From Symbiodinium natans (lineage: Eukaryota > Sar > Dinophyceae > Suessiales > Symbiodiniaceae), in assembly GCA_905221605.1 (NCBI GenBank), contig CAJNDS010002679.1, forward strand, positions 60,001 through 124,000: a stretch of DNA of 64,000 nucleotides. Reading direction: 5' to 3'. Positions 1-11,399 of the stretch are shown piece by piece. The position numbers and the translations under genes were made by a program. Under the pieces are notes generated by a model. It was not told the DNA's origin and did no database searches. It saw nothing but the letters and a program-made list of their open reading frames with translations. Positions within the stretch are counted from its first letter, which is position 1; every line of letters starts with the position of its first letter.

Positions 1-60
1 GGTTTAGGGGTCTTTTCCCACCTGTTTCGCATGCGTTTACGGGAAAAGGTCAGAGCAAAC

Positions 61-131
61 AATAGCCCAGGTTCAGGTCAAGGTTTAGGGTTTAGGGTAT
101 AGGGTAGAGGGTTTAATTAGGGTTTAGGGGC
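61..131. repeat. Degenerate TTTAGGG array, left edge
   Basis: Imperfect copies of the 7-bp unit TTTAGGG, first of many short internal telomere-like arrays. Bases 132-640 show no supported gene: an AT-rich stretch at 230-370 carries loosely repeated TGTATTGTTGCATTATCG-like units, the rest is unremarkable. This stretch may be intron or 3' sequence of the KDM8-like gene whose later exons were not found here. Confidence 0.7.
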
Positions 132-799
132 TAGGGTGGCAGTTTTGAAGCCAATTGGGCTACCAATGGACACATTAGGACATGCTGTTGTTACAGCCGA
201 CTTTGCGTGCTAGGGAAAGAAGTTTCACACATTCGTATATTACGATATCAATATATATTTCTGCACTAGTGTAATATTGTATGATTGTATGATTGCATCA
301 TGGTACTATTACGGCATTCTTTTATTCTTGTCTGATTGTATTGTTGCATTATCGCGTTCTTGCGGTGTTGCATTATCGTGCGCTTGGCATGGCGAACATC
401 GCCGATGTCTTGGGCACTCTGCGACCGTTGGGTCTCTCGGCGTTCACCCCCGTGCTCAGAGATCCCAACACTTCTTTGCCACTCAAGGGCCGAAGCGCTC
501 CACGGCTATCGTTTAAAAGGTTTGAAATAAGACTCTGAGCCCTGAAGAAAAGGGCGAGGCTTGAGGGGTTGAGGGTTTAGAGCTTGAGCTTCGACTGGGT
601 TGAAGAAGGCGCTATCGATGCAGCCTAAGCAAGACATGACATGATCAAGCTCAACTACAGCTCACTTGGCCGCAAGTTCTTCGCGTGTCACGCGCTTCCG
701 GGTCTGGTTCTGACCGCTAAGGCCTCCACCTGTGATACCGACCACTCGTCGATAGACTCGCTGGGCCACTCTTCTGGTGCGCGTTGGCAGGACTCATTC

Positions 800-2571
800 G
801 AGGGTAAGAGGAACTGCTTCACAAAGTCCGAGACGGTGAGGCTTCCTGCAACTGACAAAAAAAGCAAAGTAAGGGTGGGAACCTGTCGACTCATACTTGG
901 CACTCGACAGGAGAGGTACAGCTGGCAGAAGTGCGTACAGGCACCAACACATTCGCGACTTTCGACCAAGCTCCTTCTGACACCGTCGACTGCTGCAGCG
1001 CCACGCTTGCTGCATCGTCTTCTGAAGCGCCCATTTCGATGGGTATCGTGCGGTGCCCATGATGCACAGCCCAGAACCTCGGCTCGACTCCCTGCAACTG
1101 GGGGCTTGGCCCGGGTCGCCCTGCATGTGAGACTTTATGTTGAGCCTCGCGAACCCCTGAAACACACGATAGTTTACAAAAACAGGAGACCTCCTAAAAT
1201 ACCCCCCGCAAATAGTAGGATTCCCTTTTCATAAGGATGCCAAAAAGGTACCCCCGATTTCGGAAACCCTAAAGCCTAAACCCTTTGACCTTTGAATCCT
1301 AAACCCTAAGCCCTAAACCCTAAACCCTAAACCCTAAAGCCTAAAGCCTAAAGCCTAAACCCTAAACCCTAAACCCTAGACCCTAAACCCTAAACCCTAA
1401 ACCCTAAACCCTAAACCCTAAACCCTAAACCCTAAACCCTAAACCCTAAACCCTAAACCCTAAACCGAACCAAAACATCGCGGGCCTGGCAGCCTGAGAT
1501 CAGACCAGCCTTGGGACGTCCATTGAGCCTGAGACAGGTGCCCCTCCACCACTGCTGGGCAGGCCGGCTTCAGCATCCGCCTGGGTTTGTAGAGTCTGTA
1601 GGGTTTAGGGTTTCGCCACCCGCTTAGCTGACCTTACGGTTTAGGGTTTAGGGTCTAGGGTTTAGGGTTTCGGGTTTCGGGTTTAGGGTTTAGTGTTTAG
1701 GATTTAGGGTTCCGGGTTCCGGGTTCCGGGTTCGAGGCTTTAGCGCTACTTCTTCAAAAGGCTGTTCTCATGGGTCCTGAATGACTAGCCACAAGTATCG
1801 CACCCGGTATTCATCCTAGCCCATCCCAACCCCCCCCCCCCCACCCCAAAAAAAACACAGACGAAGGAAATTTCACTAAGTGGGGATTTGCAGGCACTCC
1901 CGGAAGGACATGATCGAGAGGTTGTGGCAACCCACACGCTCGATGGGGTGCGACATTCGTGGCACCTTCGGGCTGCGTGGGTCCAACACTGCTGGGACCT
2001 GCCACGTCTGCAGATCCTCGCGAGGACCTTTCGCTGCTTTGGCCTGGCAGCGGAGGTTGCACTGCTGCGCCAGGGTGTGCAGAGCCCCGATGGACAGGTC
2101 TGGGCAAAGCAAGAGAGCCAGATCTGCATGCCGCATCGCTTCTAGTGGGTCAGGGAGAGTCGCAGCCAGCATGGCGTGAGACAGCGCGTGCGCGTGCAGA
2201 ATGGCCTCCGATGGAGCTGCCTCCTGCAGGAGCTGCCAAGCCCCTGCCGCGGCAACGCGTGCAGCCTCAGTGCAGCCCTGGTGGTCATCCGCGCGAAACC
2301 GTGCAGCTGCCTTGTGCAAGAAGGCTGCAGTTGACCGGCCATGCACCCCCGCCATGGTCAGAAAGTCACAGGCTGTCGGTGCGTATTCATCCAAGGCTTC
2401 TTGCAAAGACTCCTTGGGAAAGGTGCGCCCTGTGAAGTAGGGGTGCTCACAAGCTCGAACACCTCCGACACCTTCAGGCTCCTCCCGACCATCTTCAGCA
2501 GCCGAGTCCTCGAACAGTGACCAACAGGCATCGCCTTCAGGTTCCGACGGCGCGGGATGGCCCCGCTTCAT
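800..2571 (-). CDS. JmjC-domain oxygenase, KDM8/JMJD5-like (5' exons, partial)
   Basis: I recognise four exons of a gene running off the left edge. Exon 1 (about 1880-2571, ATG at 2569-2571, about 225 residues) is helical and Ala/Leu-rich, like the N-terminal part of JMJD5, and ends with an IERV...LSIMSFRECLQ block that precedes the JmjC fold. Exon 2 (about 1494-1554) reads AVVEGHLSQAQW...GWSDL, matching the 'PVV..G....W....WSDL' block. Exon 3 (about 1031-1077) reads WAVHHGHRTIPIEMG, matching the 'RTVPVEIG' strand. Exon 4 (about 800-845) reads SLTVSDFVKQFL, matching 'MTL.EF...FL'. The order fits the family exactly. Family members are Fe(II)/2-oxoglutarate oxygenases acting as protein hydroxylases. 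The Fe-binding HxD...H part is not seen, so activity cannot be judged. Joins use GC or GT donors and AG|G acceptors. Telomere-like arrays sit in the introns between exons 1, 2 and 3. Confidence 0.72.
1262..1468. repeat. AAACCCT telomere-like array (intronic)
   Basis: About 25 copies of CCCTAAA with a few CCTAAAG and CCCTAGA variants, in the complementary orientation to the TTTAGGG array at 1609-1735. It lies between KDM8-like exons 2 and 3, so it is transcribed if the gene model is right. Confidence 0.9.
1605..1737. repeat. TTTAGGG array with embedded GCCACCCGCTTAGCTG motif
   Basis: TTTAGGG copies decaying into TTTCGGG and TTCCGGG. At 1611-1632 the array is interrupted by a TTTCGCCACCCGCTTAGCTG segment that recurs at 36155, 41153 and, changed, at 52521 and 7206. 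Opposite orientation to the array at 1262-1468. Confidence 0.85.
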
Positions 2572-3467
2572 GCTCGATGCGGCGCACGCGACGTGTGAGG
2601 GCAGCTACGGCTGCTTTCCACTAAGTTCTTGGCTTGCTTTATCTTGCTTTGGTTTCGTCACGCAATTGTTGCTCATGTATGCCAGCGTGACACGCTTCTT
2701 TGGGTTGTAGGTCCGTGCAGGCTTAGGGGGATTGAAGCGCCATCAGCAACAGACAAGGCACAACCCTCATGAGACTTTGCAGTCGCTTTGAGAAGCCCTG
2801 TGAGTGGCTGTGACTGGCGGCTCGATTGAAATACTACCTGCTATGGCACGGACAGCTGTAAACTGCAAGAGCAGGTCAGCAAGTGCATGCACCGTAGGAT
2901 ATGGGAGTTGACCTAGATTTGGGGTCTCCAGAACATGGTAGCATGACCTGAGCATGCGCAATTCCTATCCGAACGAGGGCTCGGAAGTGCGGGTTGATGC
3001 GAAACAATGACATCGCCAATGTAACTGCATCTGCAATGAAGCATGTATCTTTTCTGCGTGGTCGACAAGGGATGCATCTGAAGGCCTCGCATCATGCCAG
3101 TGACCGGCCTGGTCAAGGTGATGGACTGGGCTGTGATGGGCCGGGGCGAGATGTTCTGTGCGAGTGTTGCTAGAGCTTCTTTGCACTGGTTTGGATTGTT
3201 TCCATTTCCACCCATTCAAGCTAACTCAGCGAACAACCCCCATATGCGATTTGGGCGTTTCCCAAAATAGGTATACCCCAAAAGACGAAGGTCCTGATCG
3301 TCGGATGCGCAAAAAACAAGCGGCCCTATGTTCGCCATATGTCTCGGTCGCAACACTCATTTTGCACGCTTCCTCGAATGGTCTTGGTCTCACAGAGATG
3401 GAGAGATCCTTATTGAACGGCGTCCCTTGTAACGGGATCTAAACCTGTGGTGCTTACTTTGTTTCTT

Positions 3468-3505
<38 letters not shown>

Positions 3506-3876
3506 TACATATGTCTGTGTTTGTTTGTGTTTATGTAAAGAGTAAATACGGAATGGAAGTCGAATTAGGGATCTCAGCATCCACAGCTTTGTCCAAAAGA
3601 GTCCAAACGGGCTTTGAAAATCATAGCCCGACGACCATCAGCCCACGCTTGGAGAAAACAGTGAACTAGAGTAGGGTTTATACCAAGTGCCCACTACTTC
3701 GGGCAGGGTTATGTCTTGCAATTTGGGGTTGGCAAGCTATAAGCTACTGATTTTGCAGGGTTGGATTTGCAGGAAGGGCTTGTTGGGTTGTAGGCTCCCT
3801 GCATTCCGCAGGGGGTCTGCTGTGCGAAGAGCATTGCAGGGCTGCTTGGCTACGTCCACCGCTTGGCTGGAGAAAT
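2572..3876. other. Intergenic, no gene seen
   Basis: Between the start of the KDM8-like gene and the 3' end of the CSP41-like gene. Open frames here (for example 2913-3215 minus, 3158-3442 plus) show no family block or plausible splice context. Holds an (AT)n tract at 3470-3502. Confidence 0.5.
3470..3502. repeat. (AT)n microsatellite
   Basis: Sixteen AT dinucleotides in a row, followed by a T/G-rich stretch. Confidence 0.95.
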
Positions 3877-6800
3877 TCACGCTGCCGACATCGCCTTGGA
3901 AAGGATGAGCTCGTCTGTCCGGAAGTCCTGTGAGCAAAATACAATTATCTCTCTATATATATGTTTATGTTTATTTGTTTGTTTTTCTATTTATGTATTT
4001 ATTTATGAAATGTATATTGTATTTTCTTTGTATATGTACACAAATCTGTCTCATTATTGTTACTACTATTATTGCTATTGCAATTATTGTTTTTGTTTTA
4101 ACAACACATCCCCCGAAACCCCGACACCCTTTCATTGGTCCCTGATCTGTTTTGCCAGGGGTCAGGTTGCTGCTTGTCGAAGCCGCGCGCGAGGTAGTCT
4201 TGCTGGAAACTACTCCTCTGCACTGCTTGAAGTTTCAGGGCTTAGGGCCTCAGGGCTTGACTTAAAACACCCGACACCCCTCGCCACGACACGCAGCCTT
4301 CCGCCCCTGGACTCGATTCGTTTAGGCAAGACCTCGAAACTGAACCCGGAAAGCAGGCAACAGCCACGGGCCACCGTGATGCAAGCACGTCCTGATTAGT
4401 GTGTCTGTGTGGGGGTTCGACTTGAAAGTTTCCCTAGTGCTTGCAACCCCCCCCGCCCCAAGATGGAAATCTTATCATGCACTCAGGGGCTACGAGCACG
4501 CTGGGGAGTTTGAATATTTGGGGGACCTCCTGCGGGACAACTCATCCTATCCCAACCTACCCCACCCCCACAACAAACCAACAGCCGTCCTCAAGCCCTC
4601 GAGCATGGTGTACTTCGGGGCCCAATCAGGCACATCCTGCTTTGCTTTCCTGGGCTGGGCAGGGCATTTCGGGTGTAGGGTTCAGGATAATGTGCCTAAA
4701 TCCAGGAATCATCGCTGAGAGTACTGGCTGCGGAGTTTGAAGCTATCGGAATGAGGGGCAACTTACACACTCTAGCGCGCGGACCTCAAAGCAAACCATG
4801 ACCCAGCTGCTCAATCGACGCGAAGAAGTGCATGCCGCGGAAAGGGAACGCCTTGGGAAATCCTGGCCAGCTGTCTGAGTTTTGACATGTTTTGGTTCTA
4901 ATTGGGCCCAAAGAATTCTGCGCGCCAGTACCGTTTCTTGAGCTGACACCAATCTGCTGGCAGAAAGAAGTTGTGATTGTAGCTCGAAAAGGTACCCATC
5001 GGGATGGACCTACGATAACCTACGACCGCAACATCTATCTTTCCAGGCACTAGGGCCAGTTCAGTTTGCGCACTCGCCCTTTGGACCCTAAATCCTAAAA
5101 TACTATACAAAAAGTTTGTTCAGTCGCTCTCGCTTTGTAGTGGCCCTGCCCTTCTGCTTCCCAGCAGCCGCTTGGGTCGAGGGTTTGGGGGCTCAACTGG
5201 CCCTGTCAAATCAAGCCCTCCACCCTGCAGGGTATCCTTCTGGCACTTCCACAGACTTGGGGTCGTAGTGGACGATCTTGGGCTCCGCCACGCCGGCGGC
5301 TTCTGCGCACAGCTTCGCCATTCCATCAAAGGTCACATACTCCTCGCTGGAGACATTGTAGACCTTAGTGCACAGTATCTTGAAATCATGTTCTCAACGT
5401 TGAACTACTACTAAGTATCATCCATGATTACTATCAGGGGAGTCCGAACCCCCCCTCTACACCACCTCCCCCAATTTTCCCGAGGCTTTCTGTCCACATG
5501 GATGTCATGTGCTCACTGAAGCTTCTGGGAAAGGCGGTGTAGCCTCAACGCTTCTCATGACGAACAGTCGTGATAAAGTTTTTGTTGCTGAAGCCGTAGT
5601 GTCGGCTGTTGCTGTTTGGGCTGGGGCCAGAAACCTTGCGTCGGCAGAAGACCTGACAGGCCGGTTCTCGTTGTCAGTAACTCGGTGTTGTTTGCAAAAA
5701 AGAGTCGAAATAGAATGGCAGGCGCACGGCGGGCGGACTGGGACAAGGGTGCGGGAAATTTGGGGGGGGTACCCCGAAACACCTGGGGTGATGTTTTTAG
5801 GTACCCCCAACCCCCCTCCCCGCCCCTCCCCTTTTGCCTCCCAACCCGTCCCCGCCAACACCCCCCCGCCCAACGCGCCCCCCCCTTCTCAACCCGCCGC
5901 TGCCCCCACCCCGCCCGGCCCAAAGTTTTACGTGTGCAAAATACATGTATTTTGGACACCATCGCACCTGCCCGCAGGTGCACATCGTGTTCGAGACCAG
6001 ATCATGCACAGAGCTATTTTTGAGTCCGCAAATCCCTAAAATCTGAACTCCGAAAAGTCCAGCCTTAATTGAGCTTAGTTAAGGTGTGCTCAACAAGTTC
6101 AAAGCATAGATTGCTGTTGCTCGTCCTTTGAGCTAATTATGCCTAATTATCCTTAATTAAGCTTAATTATGGTTATTTAGCATTAATTCGGCCTCACCTG
6201 TTGGTCTTAAAAGGTAGCCCAGCAAGAGGTTGCCTGGGAAATTTGCTGGGGGTGGTGTGGCGGGGGGGGTTACCACGCCCATGATACTACAATCCACGCA
6301 CCGCAGCCCTCACCCCGAGTGCAGCTGCAGTTTGATTGCTGACCATTGGCTTGCCCGCGCACTGCTGGATTGCCGATGCATTTAATCATGAAGTCAGCAA
6401 GGTCTTCACAGTGACCTTGGTGGCACAGCTGGGCATGCTCAAGTTGAACCACTTCCCCGTCTTGCACTTAAAAGCTTCCATGCCTGTCGCAGGCGTTGCC
6501 TTGTAGCATGCTGCTGACACAACGCAGGATCCACAAACATAGATGCAATTGCAAAACCTGCTGTGCGATTCTCAAAATTACAAACCCATTGACAGCAAGG
6601 CACCCAACTGCGTGATGTATTTCCCATCATAGGGAACGCAGACCTCGGTGAAAGGAAAACGTGAGGAGATGCTGAGACGATTGTACAAACAGCAACTGGA
6701 TACAAAAACCCACCTCCTTGCAGGCGACAGTGCGGGCGAATCACCCAAGTTGAGGTATCGCGCGCATTCGAGAACCACATTTACCACTCGGCAGTACAAA

Positions 6801-9800
6801 CTCTGCCAGGCACAATGATAGAGAGGGCGCTGGCCCTGCTACAGGCTACTGAGCCGTGAGGCTTGAAGGAAGGCCCCTGCCCTGGGCTCTTGCTAAGGGA
6901 CGTAAAATTCAGCTACCGGAATAAGTGTAGCAAAGCATATTTTATAGGCCCATTGTTTTTAAGCCCATTTGTGGCGATTGAATTCAAGCTCCTTAACAAT
7001 GAAGCCCCCCTATCGCTGCAGAAGAGGAACCGGGCGCCCACGGCTCACGCGGTCGAAGAAGTAGCGCTCCACCGGGTTGTAGTTCAAAGGGCCGTAGATG
7101 TAGACCTTCATGAGTCTTAGGGTCCTTTTAAAAAGAGGATGTAGACCTTCATGAGGGTTTAGGGCCTTTTGAAAGAGAGTGTAGGGTTTAGGAGTTAGGG
7201 TTTCTGTTTCGCTCCCGCCGCATAGCTGGACGAACCGCACCACAGGGTTTAGCAGGTGACTGGTGACTTGGAAGGGAAACAATAAAAAACACACCTCCTA
7301 TGGCTTCAAAACGTGGACAGTTCTTGGGAGCAACCACTCACAACACAGTCGCATGCCCCCCGCATCTGCATCGAGCTAAACATCACATCATCCCCTAGAT
7401 CGCAAAAAGCACTCGTTATCCCGAGGTGCTGGTCGGATAGACGTCCAGTTCAGGCCCTGGGCGTCCAAGTAATTCTCGCATTGCAGCTTCTCCTGCTCAG
7501 CTCAGGAATTGTTGTACTCTAGATTGCCATAGATGGTTATATTCTGATAGCACGAAGTTCCCCAACACCATGGGGTTCTTACGTCCAGAGTAAAGGAGAC
7601 GGCCGCATTTTGGATGCAAATCGTACTTTTACCAGCGCGGGTGACGTCCCGACTTCTCGGGGCCTCGAAACATCGCAAATTACATGCTGTTGGCTTCGTG
7701 CACATTTCGTGGTGTTTATGGAAATTGTGCTCTCGCCTGGCCCCGTGCGTTTTTCGTGGCTTGCATCGATATGCATCCCGAAATCGTGGCAGGCATCGTC
7801 TCTTCTGGATGTCGGCGTTCGCCAATTGCCAAAGATTGCCAAACTGTCATCGCTTTTGGACGTTGGGGTTCGCCAAATGCGAAACTGTCGTCGCTTTTGG
7901 GCGTCTTTGCATTTCGGGACGTTGGAAATCGCGCTCCCGCCTATGGCAGTTCGCATCGACATCACCATCTTCATAACTGTCGTCGCTTTTGGACGTCTGG
8001 GTTCGCGAAGTCTTGAAACTGTCGTTGCTTTTTGACTTCGGGTTCGCGAACTTTTGAAGTCGGGGTTTTCGATATGCGAACTGCGCTTTGGTGTTTTTTT
8101 GGAGGACATCCGGAGCTCTGGTGGCTCGAAAGTTGACTGTTGCAGTACAAAGGTCCAGGCACTACGCGGAGGAGGTCTGGCATCAAAGTCAATCTTTCGT
8201 GGCCGAGCAGCCCTTCGTGTCCCCATGTGGTCTGTCACTGCTAGGGGTCTACGCTGGAGACAACTGGCAACAAAGACTATCCTGCGGCTTTGCTGGGTTT
8301 GGGGTGTTTTGGAGGCTTTCAGGGCTTAAAAGGGCACTTCGGGCACGCTGGTATAGAAGGCTCCGCAAGAAAAAGCTTCTGAAGGCTCTGCCAGTGATAA
8401 GGGCCAAGATCGGGGTGTTTGGGTTTTGTTTGGGGTTTGGGGCGCTTGGGAGAGGTTTTTGAAGCTTTTGGGGTTTAGGATTTCAGGGTTGGTCTTTAGC
8501 GTCGAGCCCTGAAGGTGGAGCCTTGAGCTGTGGCGCATATCGAATGTTTGCTACGTGGGTCCAAGCGTTTACGTTTAACACGCCCGGAAATTAGTAGCGT
8601 GCTGAGCGGGGCAAGTGTCGCGGCATTTGTGGTGCTGGTGTCGATTTGAAGCAGACGCCCGCTTCGCGTGGTTTGGGGTCGCGACCAGCCTCAGTCAGTC
8701 TGGATAACACTCAACTCATGTCCGGTGCGCCAAGGCTTTACAATGTTGCATCGGCCATCCGCCTGGATGCATTTGATTCGGGGTCATTATTCCGCAACCC
8801 TCTTGAACCCACCTCCGGACTCAATCAACTTCCCTCCACCACTGCGCCTTGTGACGCGAGTTGGGATCACCTGGATTCTGCTCACTCAGCCTGGGCATCA
8901 CAGCTGTCGGGAAACCTTGTGACCTACAGAATTCCTGTTCCTTCACCCTACACCCTACTAGCGCAGCCCGCGCTGCGGGAGGACGTCGGTTGGCCCGTAA
9001 ACGCCGGCTGAGCTCATGAGGAAGAACCTGGGCAAAAGCAAGGTGGGAGATTACTTGGAGGTTCCTGGGTAGCATTCGCGTAGGGAAGGTATCTATACAT
9101 GTAAACCGGCCTTGCTACCAACTTTGGGCGAAATCTCGGAGCGGTTCAGCTTCCGACTTATGGCAGGTCCACTTATGCAATAGTTGAGCGTCGGACTGGG
9201 TAGGGTGTAGGGCCACGCGGTGGAATAAACAAAATCATGCCCCAACCCGAACTCATCCAGGAGGTGTGGGCGGCAGACATAGTGCATGCCAAGGCAAGCG
9301 CGCAGCAAATCTGATTGAATATCGGGGTTTGAAACTTGCACCCCTTGTTGTCCAAACTGCTCCTGCACCCCACCCCACTCCACGCCAAGGTGGCTCCAAA
9401 AGCCTCATGGAACCGTCACCAGGGATCCCACCGCACAGAAAATCACGAAAATCAAGGGGCAAACTTGAAATGGGGTGTTAAGGATGCAGCAACATGGGAA
9501 GAGTAGGATATTTTTGTTGGTACCACAGGGGCAACACTGCGGAGTCCCACTTCGTAGAACTTCAACGACGATCCGGGAAAAACGTGGGATAAGGGTATTG
9601 GGGTTGTGTTGCTTCTTTGTTTCTTTGTATCTTTTTTGATTTATTTCTTTATGCCTTTCTTTCTTTGTTTATTTATTTTTTTGTGTTTTTCTGTTTCTTT
9701 TTTTTTATTCTTTCGTGTTTCTTTTTTTGTTCTTGTTTAATTATTTTCTTTCCTTTTCTGTGTCTCTCTTTCTTTTTCTTCTTCTCTGTGCACCTAACGC

Positions 9801-10317
9801 CTCCCCGCCCGAAGGCGTGCCTTGCAGGGTTTCTCTCTCTCTCTCTCTCTCTCTCTCGCTCTCTTTCTCTCTCTCGCTCGTGACCCCCGAGGCCTCACAG
9901 CAAACGTCAGGGAGCTGCCAGACTCAACAAGGGTTCGGGGCTTAGGGCGGAACCGGCTCTTACGTGTTGGGGCCAGTGGTGCCCTGGCCTCAAAAGAATG
10001 CGGGGGCCACCCTTGGGGCACCTCCTCCCTAAACCCTGCACCTGCTGTAGCTGACGTGTATCTCTCGGCATTCTTTGTCCCAGATTAACAAGGCGTGGGG
10101 GAGTGAGGGTTCTCAGCAACAGCCTACATCTTCAACCCCGAAGCCCTCTTGCCGAAACCTTATAAACGGGCACTGTCGGACCCAGGCGCTGTTCGCATCC
10201 GCCGCTGGCCTGCACGGCCTCTACCAGTGGCTGGACCTCCGCCAGCTTGCGGACCTGGGCGCCGGACATCCGGGTACCCAAAGAGGCCCATCGTATAATC
10301 GGTAACTGCATGGTATC

Positions 10318-10348
<31 letters not shown>

Positions 10349-11362
10349 GCAGAAGGAGCCGTTCCCGAGGAACTAAGGCTGAGTGAGAAGACATGGGGTC
10401 CTAGACCATGCCTCAAAAATGCCGCACAATCTCTGGAAAGACCTGAAAAGGGCCTTCAAGCTTCATCCCAAGGCGCGTTGTTGTCAAAGACAAGGTCAAA
10501 CTTGCCCGCTCCAGTCACGGCAGCCTTGAGCTGCTCGGGCACTTTGCGATCTGCGACGAGCACAGACACACCTAGGCACTCCGGAAACTTGGCCGGGGGG
10601 GGGAGGGGGGGCGATTGGGGTTGAGGGATGGTTGCTGTTGAGGGATGTTTGAGGGATGGTTGAGGGTTGGTTGAGGGTTGAGGCGCAAGTTAAGGCTTTC
10701 GGGCTGCATGCCCCCCTAGCAGGGTCCCAAAACAAAAAAGATGAAGGACGGGCTGGCTCAGCAAGAGAGGCCCTCGAGCATCTTCTGGTAGTCCATGTCG
10801 CTTACGCCCGGAAGGCGTTCTGGCTTACCACCATTCGTCTTGCCGCGGTTGCACAACTCGGCTCAAGGCTGCTATTTTGGGCTTGGGCAATTCTAGTGCA
10901 TAGTAGACACGTCGCAGATTTACAAGAAACTTCGTTGTTGCTGGAAAAACTGCACAGGAAAGGCCAAGAAACCACGACGTCGTGGCCCTGCTCTCTGAGC
11001 TTGGCCACTAGGTAGCAGCCAATGAAGCGGGTGCCGCCCATGACCAAGCAACGCTTCTTGCCCCCCGCTGCCGCGCAAGCGACTCGGCTGTCCTTGGCGC
11101 GGGTGAGGGCAGCAGAGCCCACGCCACGACGGCGGGAGGCTGCGAAGCCAGCTGCCGCAAAGGCTGCGCCGGTGATGCCCACAACCCCTCCATGGGAGGC
11201 TTGCGCTTGCTGCCGTGCGCTGGTGGCGCCTGCTGTGCGGAGCGACGCTGGCGCTGAGACGTCGGAAGCACGTGGCACAGCAAAAGCCGACAATTGGCTA
11301 GAGGCTGCCAGCGCTGTGGCACCGGCGGCTGCCACTGCAGCCTTGCCACAGCCCCGCGTCAT
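3877..11362 (-). CDS. Plastid NAD-dependent epimerase/dehydratase-like protein, CSP41 family, 13 exons
   Basis: CSP41 proteins are atypical short-chain dehydrogenases that bind chloroplast RNA. Exons (approximate): 10973-11362, 10763-10838, 10463-10571, 10189-10254, 8973-9027, 7430-7502, 7017-7105, 6351-6415, 5237-5363, 4803-4862, 4583-4636, 4170-4212, 3877-3927. Blocks in order: leader; CLVMGGTRFIGCYLVAKL (Rossmann loop, variant GGTRFIG); ERLPGVSDMDY; VLVADRKVPEQLKAAV; VQPLVEAVQASGG; FLMSSAGVYGPTDVL; ENYLDAQGLNWTSIRP; YIYGPLNYNPVERYFFDR; HCEDLADFMIKCIGNP; YNVSSEEYVTFDGMAKLC; FPKAFPFRGMHFFAS; DWAPKYTMLEGLR; FQQDYLARGFDK; DFRTDELILSKAMSAA then TGA. The first ATG (11360-11362) opens a peridinin-plastid type leader: hydrophobic signal, then an FAVP motif, then a second hydrophobic stretch, as in class I leaders. 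A short segment between exons 7 and 8 is not located. Splice ends are inferred by eye. Confidence 0.88.
7097..7180. repeat. Tandem duplication covering the exon 7 splice acceptor
   Basis: A unit of about 42 bp starting ATGTAGACCTTCATGAG is present twice in tandem (about 7097-7137 and 7138-7180) with small changes. It contains the AG|GTCTAC acceptor of CSP41-like exon 7, so a second copy of the acceptor lies just upstream in the intron. The second copy runs into TTTAGGG-like sequence at 7185-7215. Confidence 0.7.
7790..8085. repeat. Minisatellite, about 40-bp degenerate unit
   Basis: Five or six imperfect copies of a unit containing AACTGTCGTCGCTTTTGGAC followed by G(T/G)TTCGCGAA. It lies in the intron between CSP41-like exons 5 and 6. 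Long open frames over it in several registers are by-products of the repeat. Confidence 0.7.
9600..9881. repeat. T-rich tract and (CT)n microsatellite
   Basis: A pyrimidine-rich T/C stretch (9600-9790) followed by (CT)n at 9832-9878, both in the long intron between CSP41-like exons 4 and 5. Low complexity; open frames here are artefacts. Confidence 0.9.
10317..10344. repeat. C-run followed by A-run
   Basis: An uninterrupted C homopolymer passes directly into an A homopolymer, just upstream (on the gene strand) of CSP41-like exon 4. It resembles the G/T-run pair expected from a polypyrimidine or slippage tract in the intron. Confidence 0.8.
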
Positions 11363-11399
11363 GGCAAGGGAGCCGGTCAAAGAGAGCAGCTAAGGTAGG

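Noticed and set aside
10040-10085. YTSATAG as the CSP41 'SSAG' block
   Set aside because: A much better match (FLMSSAGVYGPTDVL) is found at 8973-9027 with proper splice sites.
11360-11380. Upstream start (codon TTG at 11378-11380) for the CSP41-like protein
   Set aside because: It is not ATG; the first ATG in frame is at 11360-11362 and gives a sensible leader.
11022-11393. 123-codon plus-strand frame
   Set aside because: Antisense of the CSP41-like leader exon, which has the better explanation (plastid leader plus Rossmann loop).
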